From: Patiria miniata
Taxonomy: Eukaryota; Echinodermata; Asteroidea; Valvatida; Asterinidae
NCBI RefSeq assembly: GCF_015706575.1
Contig: NW_024037057.1
Coordinates: 1,879,501-1,943,500, forward strand
Direction: 5' to 3'
Length of the DNA stretch: 64,000 bases
The translations under genes were made by a program, and so were the position numbers. The notes beneath the pieces are model-generated. The model was not told the DNA's origin. It was given only the letters and a program-made list of their open reading frames with translations, and ran no database searches. Below, one piece after another: positions 12,601 to 24,600 of this stretch (position 1 is its first letter; each line of letters opens with the position of its first letter).

Positions 12601-15600
12601 TGACAAACGCTGGGTAGTTATTTTCAATTGCTTAAAAAATGTTTTGTTCGAATATCCTAGTCGTTTGAGCCTCCGCGCATGATGGCGTGTAGAATGTGGT
12701 TCAGCACTTACCAGTGATCCCGAGTCTTTTCTGCACTGGTGGGCACTGAGCAAGGCTGAATGAACCAAGTTATATAAAGATGAGTGTACTACCAAAACGT
12801 TAGCTGTACCATATTGCACGGATCTCTGTGAACCAGTGACAGAACGACTCTAATGAAATATCTGGATGTCTGTTTAAAGAAAAGCAGTTCCACGCCTATC
12901 TGTATATACATGTATTTAATATACGAGTAACCATTAAGTAACACATTCCTCGTTATGATTGCATCCGATTTCTCCCGACTTGTGCTTGAGTTCTTTCTTC
13001 ATATGTTATTTCTATCTTCCTCTGAAGACGGATGCAGTTCCTCTGAGTACCACTGCGGTAATAGCAAATGCGTGAAGGTGACCAAGATATGTGACCACAT
13101 TGAAGACTGCAGCAACGCCCTTGACGAATTTGATTGTTGTAAGTGTTTCCATTGTTTTGACACATTAAATCCTTGAATGCGTTTTCACGGGAAACAAGGA
13201 AGTATACATATAGTATATACCGTAATGAGAACGCATTGGCATTTAGTATAGATTCCTGGACATAATTTCTACCGTCGCATTATCAACTTCCACTGAACAG
13301 ACACACTTTAATTGAACTCAAACTAAGGGTGACGTACAGTGTCGTCGTCCGAGTAACGAGTATTACAAAACTGATGACGTTCAATTTGCCCGGCACGTGT
13401 TTTGCCTGCGTGTAGTGTTACCGACCTTGAGAAACAATTTCAAATTTATGACCTAATCTTTGATTGAATCTTAAAAACGAAGTCTTACTCCGGTCTGTAA
13501 GCCAAGAAGTAGTTCGCTTATTGTGGTATGTCCTGTACTTGAATAAAAATACTGATTATAGCTGTGTGCAATTCATTCTAAAGCAAAGTCATGTAGCACT
13601 TTTGGTCATTTATATTACAAAGTCACTATCTGCGGACCTAGTGTGCTCAACATAACAGGAAACGAGACACTGCCAGTACGCCTATCGATTCCAGCGTTCT
13701 ACCACTACTTCTGTGGGTGGCTGGTTACTAGCGTCCCGAGCACGTTCATCTACACCGACATCGAAGCGGCGGACCAGTCAGACTTCCATTTCTTCACTGT
13801 GAAGGGTATCCTGTCGCCTCGAACCCCGCCATTGGAGAATTACGACAACATGGTTGGGTCGTCGCTCTACGCCTTGTCGAACACTGCTATCATCCAGTCA
13901 TTGGGCTCGAAGGGGAGTAGTCATGCGACGATTTGGGAATTTATTATCAGATCTCAGAGTTTTCCAGGTATGAATACAAATTCATACAATTCGTATTGGC
14001 AGCATTTCGTATCACGTAGGTTTGTAATTAATCCGTCCTTTTATGGTAAAAATACATTTAAAAAGTTCTTCATTCATAACGATATATAACGTGCAGGCCT
14101 TTTCAAAAGTTATTTGGATATTTGACCCAAATGTACTAGCACTGCACCTGTCCAATTAAAACGAACAATATATTTATGTCAACAATTCCCTAGAAGGCAG
14201 AGAGTTCCGAGCCAGGTAAGCAAGCAGAATCACTCACCCGTCACAAGCCAGGGTAACAGACATAATTTATTTCCAATCCTTTGAGATGTACTATACCGTT
14301 TGCCCACCCCGTGTTTTTCTAAATATGTTTGATATAACAGAAAAAAAAACACGAAGTAAATTTCGAATTATTGTATTGAGTAGATACTCTTTATCGTTGG
14401 CCACAACCTATGAGTGTTATTTAATTTTGATCATGACCATATGTTTGACTCTGTGGCCAAGTCCCCTGCCTCAGTCAGTTTTAGTGCTTTGCTATATAAT
14501 ACTTCATGTTGTGAAAAAGGGGTTGCATCTGGGTATTGGAATCATTTTGCCATTGGACATGAAACTGAGGTCTTGACATGATGACTGTCTTCTGGGCTGA
14601 TAGCCAGACCGAAAATTTCAATCCCCAACCGCAGCCCTTAATACCCTCGATGTCAACAACATCAGGCCAGGGATAAGATGAATCTGCACAATTAAAAAGA
14701 AAACGAAAGAGAAAAAAAACGTTCAGGTGAATACAGTTTGTTAAGATTTGTTGAGACTCAAAGAACATTTTCTTTTTCAAAATTATTTGAAAACGACTGT
14801 AGCAATTTAATCGAGAACGATGGCAATTGGTTAATATTTTTAAAACATTTTTTTTCCCAGGATTTAATAAAAAATATGATCGTATAACATCAGATTTGCT
14901 TTATCCGGCAGGTGTTTGCAGCGACAACCAGACACGGTTTGCAGATCACAATGTCTGCCTCTCTGCACCTGCGCTGTGTGACGGGAAAGCAAGTTGGACT
15001 GATTTTTTGGACGAGATGGAATGCGGTAATTGCCGAATTCCTCAATTGCAATGTTTCCTTTGTTTGCCGAATACTGTAGTGTGTCAAACCGTCAAAACGT
15101 TACAGTCCCAATAATAAGGGAATAAATGTGTGCTCGAGAGGTTTTTATCACTCTGTTTAATACCGCTTAGAGTCTGGGTGCTGATAATTACCCTCGCCTC
15201 CTGCTCGGGTAATTATCAGCACCCAGACTCTAAGCGGTATTAAACAGAAAAAAAGTAAAACTGCTGCAAACTGCTTACTGACTGGATGGACCTGAAATAT
15301 ATAAATCTTAAAATTAATGTGGCCTGACGTTGCGAACTTAGCAAGTTCTTCTTCAGAGGCTAAAACAGAAATGACAGAGATACATACATTAACATGGGGG
15401 TGCACACAAACATGCAGGGCTGAAAGAAGGAACACAAAAGGAGGATTAGGTATTAAACAGAGTGATAAATACCGACCGAGCACATATTTATTCCTATTCA
15501 TAAATATCTTATCCGTAAAAAAAATATCAAATAATTCGTTCAAAAAATCCCGATTTTGTTCGACAAGTTTACTTCATGCTTTTTGAAACATCCCTCTAGC

Positions 15601-18600
15601 AAAATAATGGAGTGTTCAGCTGGCGAGTAAGATGTAAACAACCCTTTTATGGGGATTGACGCGCGCGTAGCATGTTCTGCGCGATGTCACGCAAAACGCA
15701 CCTGGGGTGTTGCGTATTGAAATTAGAACAATAAAATTCTGACTCGAATGTAGTGTTGCGCATGCCTACGTGAGGATTGTGAACGTTCAACCAATGAAAC
15801 GGTAAGAGGCACTGGATTTTTAGGAGTCCACATTTTATTGTGACACTGGAAAAGTGTTTAAGACCAGCTAGCCATGTCTTTTTCATCCGTTTAAGACCGG
15901 CCACGTGACGGGCTCTCGACCAATAGGAATAGCTAAACTGTCTGAGGTATTTATGAATGAACATTTAAAAGCTTTCTATCACAAAGTAACAAGGAGGTCG
16001 TCCTAAGGAGGCCATATGCATAAGTAGTGTCTCATCAATGATAACAACACTCTGATGGAAATTAATTGAAGAGCACTTTACCACATCCAGATTCACGCTG
16101 TTGTAAAAGTCCTTACATCACATGGTTTCAGCAGGGCCAGATATGTACCAGACCAGACAAAGGATAGGATGCATCAATATTACACAAATTGGTGTTATTA
16201 TCTCATTCGATCAACATTAAAATGCCATATGAATATTACAGACATTCCTTCCAAAGACTGTTTTTGCCAAATTGAACCGTCTTTAAACAAAATTAAAGGG
16301 AGTCCAAGTCACTACTGTGCTTTAAAAGCCGGATGAAAAATCTGTAGGTAATTGACATTATCATATTGGCACTTATTAATGTTATTGCAGCTAGCCACTA
16401 CGCGCCTTCAACGTTTATATCCACTCCACATGGAACCTACAGATACAGATACCGAAAACTAAATTTCAAAAAGAAACCAAACTCCTCCCCCCCCCAAAAA
16501 AAACAAACAAAAAAACCAAAAAGCAAAACAAAGGACAGACCAATATTTAAGATCGGCTTCATAAACCGGTTGGAACAGTATGGGGTACTATGTAGGCCAC
16601 TTTATGCGTGGTGTGTGTCTCTTCGCGTCGTGATATCTGTCCTTACACAGCATGACGTCTGTCCCAAAGCGGCATGGTGTGTGTCTCTAAGTGGCGTGAT
16701 GCCTCTCCTTAAGCGGCGTGATATACATCTCTACGCGGCGTGATGTCTGTCCTAAAGCGGCGTGATGTGTGTCTCTATTCAGCCGGTTGGGGATAGAAAT
16801 CACGCCGCATAGAGACACATACCACGCTGCTTGAGGACAGACAACACGCTGCTTCAGGACAGACATCCCGACGCGTCGAGACATACACCGCGCTGCGTAG
16901 GGACAGGGTCAGACACGGAGCCGCATAATTATAATTGCCTGAACAAGTGCGCCCATAGAACAGTGTAGTATATATAACCATTATACTTTCTTGTTTTACT
17001 ATACCAGATACCTGCGGTGGTTTCAATATAGAGCTATCTGCAGATTACTCCGTCAGCCTTGTTGCTGATTTCGATTCCGACACCGGACACGGCGCGTTCG
17101 TCGTGTACCACGGCAACCGGTCGGTGCTGCCTTCACCGACACCGACACTTCAGGCCAGTGATACCAGGCCGACCGGTTCCGAGGCCAAATTTGACTGCGT
17201 CTGGCGGGTAACTGCCCCGGCCGGGACCCGCATGGAGATCGTTGTGACCGCTTTCACCCACCAGAGCTGGAGTTCCCGGCTGAAGTTCGACGACGGTGAG
17301 GCCCAGCTGCCCACTGACGAATCGATCAAGGAGATCCGGGGGTCTTACGACGTTCCAGCCAAGATGTATTTTAACGGCACCGCCATGTGGGTGACACTCA
17401 TCAACGAGGATGATCGTTCCCTGGTGAAAATGGAGGTTGAGTTCACTGCTCACAGAATACAAGGTATTACATTAGCCGTTTCTGCCGTTAAAGTCGTTAC
17501 ACCATAATTATGCAAAACGAATAATCTTCATCGTCGCCACACTTCGTGGTAATATTTATGTTTCTCATTTTCAAATCGTAACTCACATTACGATCTCACT
17601 ATCGTGGTGGATGATGTAGCTCCGCAAGTATGGCGATTCACAATGCAGTGCGCTACCAAACGTATGCCCTGAAAATTCATTTTTTGTTCCCCCAGTGCAA
17701 TGTGGAAGATGGTCGACAAGTTCGCAAGCCGGACATTTGAAACTGTTAGTTTTTTGTCGGTCAGTAGTTTCGTAAGCGTATTTTCCGAGTATCTGTTCGC
17801 CCTTTTCCTTTCTTATTATCAATGTAAAGGCGGCATAACACTGTGCCCCAACTGTAACAAGTTAGCTCTAGTTGTCTACTGACACTGGTTCAAATGGGTC
17901 ATGATTCGTCGACCGCAGGCTTGAAAAAGTGGACTCTCCACGGCACATTCTTGGTTGTGCTCTGCATTGTGAATCGCCTGTATTGTGGTCTTTGTTTGCA
18001 TCATTGTATTATGAGAACAACTGTTATCATTAATGTGCACCCATTTCGACGTTTCATCCACCAGTATTGGATCATCTTCTTCACATTATGTATTGTTATG
18101 ATATGTTGGGTATTTGTTTCGAATTGGTCATAACAATCCCAGTTTCCAAAATGACTATATTTTTTTTGGTAACTGACAGTGCAACAGTCTAATTCCCACA
18201 AAGGATCGTTCCTTCAAGTTTAATTAACATCTTTTAAGCAGTAGTTATTACCACATGGTGTTACCGCAAACCGAAACGATACCGATACCCCACCATGCAA
18301 AGCCTGAAATCCTATATTAGTTAACATTGTAACCGTTCTCATGTTCCCTTAGACTGTGACATCGGACAATTTCAATGTCCGTCCAATATGATCTGCATCG
18401 ACAAGGCATATCGCTGTGATGGCTTCAGTGACTGTGAACTGCACGGCGACGAACTCGGATGCGGTAAGCAATTTTGTGTTTGGTCTTGCCAATTGTGTTT
18501 TTCTTGGAAGGTTTTTAAGTCAGGTTTGACAGTTTCTTATAGAAATCAATTACATCTGATTCCATTTGTTTCTATGTGGTACTGATATGTGCTCGATACC

Positions 18601-21600
18601 TGTTCTTTGGGTGGCTTTGTCGGAGGCCTTTTGGCAAAACCGGAACCAGTGCTGCATTCAAATTCACTACAGCCCCCCCCCCCCCCCCCCCCCCCCCCCG
18701 TCAACCACAAGTCCATGCTAGCTCAACTTAAAGTCACAAGCTTTTCAAATGACGTAGGAGAAGGGAATTTATTTATAGTGGATCTGCTAAGCAAAAGAAC
18801 AACCCGTGCACTCTCTGTAAAATGCATGACTTTTTTTTTTGCACGTGGGCTAGAAATTATCATAAGACCGCGACTAATCCTGGATTTTGCCCATTTGGGG
18901 AGCAGCATGATTTTAAAAAGGGGGTGCAAACAATAAAACAAATTTTATTTTCCTAGTTCTTCTATGTTTTGAAATAAACTGATACATACAATGAGGAATT
19001 CTAGCATTCTTTAACACCTGTGATTTTCCGCCCATTTTGTTAATCAAGATTCGGTGCTAATGATCCCTAAGTAGTCAGCGTTCAGAAACACTGGTCAATT
19101 CAGCTTCTTTTTAATTCTGGTTTTCATTCATTAAAGGTGAATGTGCTGTGGATAGGTTTGAATGCGTTCCCGGTGTTCCCTGCATCAAACAAGCATATGT
19201 CTGCGATGGTTTTGCAGACTGCACCGCTGCAAGCGACGAGTTTAATTGTGGTAAGTAAGTTATTACACATTAAACAAACCAATTATGCACGTTTCAATCG
19301 CAACACTACATACACAAAACAGCTAAACAACGTTTACGGCGATCAAGATGTACATGTGGTGCAATATCGCCATTGTAAATGACAAGAACGGAAAACAGGA
19401 ATATACAGACGTTTGGCCGTGTATTTCATGCGTGTCTTTAGAAGCAGATCGATAAGTCCAAACAAACACCAATCATAAGTCACAGGTTTTCGAACGACAA
19501 GCTGTTTATTCCCTTCTTTATTAGTATCTTTTATTGTAATGTTCAATTCATAAATACCTAAGAAAATTTAACCATTCCTATTGGTCGAGAGTTCAAGAGG
19601 CCGATTGTTTTAAACGGTTGATTAACACCGGCTGGATGATCAGAAACCCTTTTCCAGTTTCACATGAAATGTGGACTCGTGAAATCTGGTAACTGTTAGT
19701 AATGGTTTCATTTTAGTGCATGCGCAACACTACCAGGAAGTCAGTATCTCATAGTCCTGATTTCACTCTACACCGGCACTGCTGCTTTCTGCATCAAATC
19801 GCCCATAATGCGCGACGTGCGCGCCAATTTCCATAAAGGAGTTGTTTACGACATTGACATACCATAATAAAGCTAGAGGGGTGTCACGAAAAACATAAAG
19901 TAAAATAACTTTTGACTTGTTTTGACTCCAACCGGTCTGAAACACAGTGTTTAAAACACATGTATTTCCTTATTCAATGTTGGTCCAATGTTTTGTTAGT
20001 CGAGAAGGACATTACTTAAAACAGGCTCGAAAAGGTTCCTGGTCAGATTGACCAGGAATCTGGGCTCAATTTTGGCCGAACACTTTCTAGGGTCAAATTC
20101 ACTCTTTTCAGGGTCAAAATAACACGTCTCTATCTCCATTCTGCGGGTCTTTTAGACCCGTAAAAAGGTTGTTCAACTATTCCTACTTTCCCTACTTTGT
20201 TATCCCAAACTCGGAAAATTGAAATCCCATTGAATGTTAACTTCCATAACATTGTTTCGACATAATTTTGTCCTAGGTAAATTACACAACAATGGGCTTG
20301 TCCGCAGGAGTTCTGCAACTGTACTTTTTAGAGATTTGTCGAGGATGGGGCCCTTAGTTTTGTGAGTACTGATCATGCCAAAAAGGCTTACGATGCTGCG
20401 GACATGAGTGAGTATCAACGACAACTGCTCCTGATAGCCACAAAAGACCTGCTTTTATCCTGATTCGTTTTCCATTCAAGTCGTTCTTTGTCCTTTATTT
20501 GTGAAAATTGTGATTTCACCTTTTCTCCTACTTTTCATCTACTTTGCATAAGAGCCTGCGGAAACCTTAGCAAAAGTGTCTAACCCAGAAAAGTGTCATC
20601 TTGACCCTGAAAAGTATCAGGCCGTATTCCGGTTCAAATCTAAGCTGGTTCGTTTTTGAGTGTGTGTCATTTGGTTTGAAAAAATGTAACTTTTCCTCAC
20701 AGACAATTTATATTCCAGGACTTTCTCGCGATATGACTTCAAACTTGAATAGATACTTACTTTGACTGATAGGTGATTTAGAGTCCCGCATCAACCTGAC
20801 CCAGGCCGGTATCTACTCCCTTGACCGTCGCGGCCTGAACGACGACACCGCTTGGGACGTCTCCTCCCCGGCAGGCACGCGGATCATGGTCACCGTGGCT
20901 TACCCGACCAGCTGCCGAATGATAACTTTTGGTGACGGACCCTACACCAGGTTTAATAACAGTCACTTGATGTTGAAAATTCCATGATAATAAAGGTTAG
21001 GGGCCCTTAAGCGGGCCCTGAACTCCATGCTGTTAAGTCTTTGCACTTGCATTAGTTCTGATCAAAATACTTTTGTATGCACCACCCTCCACTGTTAAGA
21101 AACAATTCACGACCTCGATGCAACAGGCTTTTAGAGCTAAGACCTATACCAGTTTGGTCTGGCGTGATTTGGACATTGATTTGTATTTTAATAACATTAA
21201 CATTAACTTGTGCTGGTGCCCTTGGCCTAGTAGTGCCTACGGAACACTGGCGTCTAGCGCCTACGAAACACACAATCGGGCCTGCTACTCATTATTGAAG
21301 CACAAACATACGTCTTTACATCGAATCAATGTTATTGTAACACAGGTACATCGACCCATCCACCGGCTTTCGTACAATTGGGTCCCCTAGCCAGCCCGGC
21401 GGAGCCAACAACAACCACACGGCGTACCCGCACACGCTTTCGTCCAGCGGATCGCACATGTGGATAATGACCAAGGAATGTTACCATGTGATCACCAACA
21501 AGGGGTTCTGGCTTCAATTTCAGGCCTTCTCTGAAACAGGTGAAATCTCATCTTAAATACGTTTGCTGTTGGTCACAACATTTCGAACTCTGAGTGTCAA

Positions 21601-24600
21601 GTGCAAGATAATTTTTGTTCAAAGAAATGAGGTGGTGGGTAATGTGAGAGCAAGCTTCGTCCAGGTAAAACGAACTTTGATTGAATCCACGCGTGTGTTG
21701 CAGCTAACTGTTACACAATATTTCGGATGTTGCATCAGTTATATTAAATACTTGAACTTAAATGCAGAAACGAGCGTAGACACAACGAGCAAAGCCTCAT
21801 AGTTATATGGCTGGGGACCCTATGGAAGCGTGTAATTCAAATTGCCATAAGATATTACACCTGCGTGTGTAGAACCCCCCCCCCCCTGCAGTGTAGGGTT
21901 ACATTGCTAGATAATATTCTCTTTACAGGGTCGAGTATTCTCACAGTCTCAGGGATTTTATACCTTGAATGTTCTGTCAACGACGGAATAGCAAAAACGT
22001 GATCAGGAGAATCTTTGAAACTGTCCCATGCCTCGACAACAGCACTAAAGGTGCCACACACACACATATATTCCGGGTACATGGATTTGACCTATTAATT
22101 TGGACGTTTTTTAAATTGATCATGTTGAGTGATTTGATTTACCAAGTTGTGTTCTGACTGATTTAGCTCTGAGCCTTTGTTTCTTTGTTTCCGTTGGTAT
22201 TTGACATTAGAAATCCATAGACCGTTTACTGTTTCGTTTCTTTTCCCAAACAGAATGTTCATCTAATCTTGTGCTGTGCGGGTCGGGAAGAACGTGTATC
22301 GAGTCATCAGCTCTCTGTGACGGAAAAGTGGATTGCCCCGAGTACGAAGATGAAGCTGGATGCGGTTGGTATTTCCTGAGTGGTGACTGCTCTATGTTCC
22401 GACACTCCTATGTTCCGACACACCTTTGTCCCGACAACTCGACCTATGTTCCACCACCCTTATCTTCGAAACCCCCATCTTCCGACAGCGCAACCTATGT
22501 TCCGACACCCCTATAGGTTCTGGCAACCTGCACATAAGATTGTGTTACTCCCTGTGAGGGTAAGGGTTAGAGTTAGAGTTAGGTTTAGGCTTATGGTTAT
22601 GGTTTAATAGGGATAGGGATAAGGATACAAATTTGTGTAGTCGGAACAAAGGGGTGTCGGAACAAAGGGGTGTCGGACCATATGTTGAGTAGTCAGAACA
22701 TCTGGATGTAGGAACACAGGTTGAGTTGTCAGAACATAGGGGTGTCGGAAAGTAGGGTGCCGGAATATAGAGGTGTAACCCTCCGGTGTAAGTTATTTAT
22801 CGACCGGAGTAGGTGTACAAACGCAGGCTAAAAAACCTACAAACTTAAGCTGCATCGCTTTTGAGGGGGGGGGGTGGCTTATTTACCAGATCGTGACCCA
22901 ATAATTCTGTTCTGGGACAGATTTAACAGGGGGACAAAATTACCGTACACACTGTCCTGTCAGTCAAAAGTGGTTCAGAAAGTTTGTCGTTTGGTAATAG
23001 TGGATAATTATGTGGTCATCCTATCTGAACAATCGGATCGGTTGTTCAAGTCAGTTGTTAAGTTGTACAATCGAATGGATGTCATTGGGTATTAATGCCA
23101 GTCGGCCATTTGATTGGTCTCTTGGTCAGTCAGTTGTTTGGTCTGTCTTCTGGATGGATAGTTTGTAAGTTGAACCTTGCAGCCGGCCGACCAATTTGTC
23201 CGGGTCTGAGTCTAGATTTAAAGTCATTTAAAACTCTCAAGCATGATTTACTAGGAACCATAACCTTCCTGGCAGATTCCAACACCATATGGGAAACTAC
23301 ACACATGCACACACACACACACACACACCAGACTTGTTTCACATACCTAGTGTGGACTTTCCTTTCTTTTCGTGTAGTTAAGGAACACCAGTGGAAAAAC
23401 TCATTTTTCTCAAACTGTGAAAACTCTTACAACCCATTTTTTTTCAATTATTCCCTTTAGTGTTTCTCTTCATTCTGCTACAGATAAACCTAACCCAAAA
23501 ATGCCTCTAAACCTGTTTTCCAGAAATGGGGAAACACTGTGTGGACGTGGGCAAGTCCACACTTCGTCGGTGCTACCTACATTATGTGGACGTCTTTTGT
23601 TCGGAAGTCCACACTGCGTATGTAAGACAAGCTCCCACGCACCCACCCACACCCATGCAGACTCACACACACAGACACACATTTCAGAGTTTGATCCAGG
23701 AGGTGTGTAAAAGTATGTCGATTTAGGTGTTATCGTACCCATCCTGACAGATTCCAACACAACATGCCGTTGGGGTTTGAATGGGTTGAGTTCTGTTGGA
23801 GTAGTTAAATATCATTTGGACTGGCAATCATACAAAAACTTGCCATCGATGTTTGCATTTTTTGTGTGCAGGGGACTGCAATCAAGACGAGTTCAAGTGT
23901 CCCTTTGGAGAAAAATGCATATCCATGAATTCAATCTGTGATGGTATAATCGACTGCGAGGAGGCCTCTGATGAAATGAGTTGCGGTAAGATCAGTATTG
24001 TTGTTGATAGATAAAGGAAGCAGAGTAGTCGGGTAAACAAAGTAACGCGGAGTGGCTTCAAAACAGTTTAAGCAGAAATTTAGTGATACAGAATTAACCT
24101 TTCTCTGAAAAAAAAAGTAGCTCATGACATTGCGGCTCCTTTTGTATCATTTGATAGTAATATGTATCTCTCTGAGATGAAATTTAATTGCATCTTCAAT
24201 GAAACTTCCTCGTTTGATATTCAGATTAAGAGATGGGTATGTGCGCGTTTATAAAGGAATAAATGTGTATTTGGGAGATATTAGAAACTCTGTTTAAGAC
24301 CGATCGGAGTCTGGATGGGTGATAATTACCCGAGGGTAATTATCAGCACTCAGACTCCAACCGGTATTGAACAAAGTGTTTAATACCGACCAAGATTTGT
24401 TCATTCCCATTCAAAAATATCTTTTCGGTCATTTTTTTTTGTTTTTGGCCCAAAAATCAAAGCAAAACTAGACGTTACTAACCTTTTTGTACAACAATTT
24501 TACTTCATGTTTTATGAAACAACCCTCTGACTGTAATTAGGAAAGTCCCTTTACAGCTCCTTACCTTATAAGGAGATTGGCATGGGCGTTGCACGTACTG

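Noticed and set aside
13370..13390. Second hammerhead motif at CTGATGACG
   Set aside because: The CUGAUGA word occurs but no GAAA core or pairing stems follow at the right distance.
15153..15247. Rho-independent terminator or CRISPR-like repeat
   Set aside because: The perfect hairpin lies in a eukaryotic intron and is part of a repeat family; bacterial features do not apply here.
22380..22607. Proline-rich open frames after an LDLa exon
   Set aside because: Product of the GTTCCGACACC repeat read in frame, and the LDLa exon ends at a phase-1 donor before it.
23470..23760. CA-rich and VCVCV open frames near 23300-23760
   Set aside because: Translations of CA microsatellite and low-complexity intron DNA.
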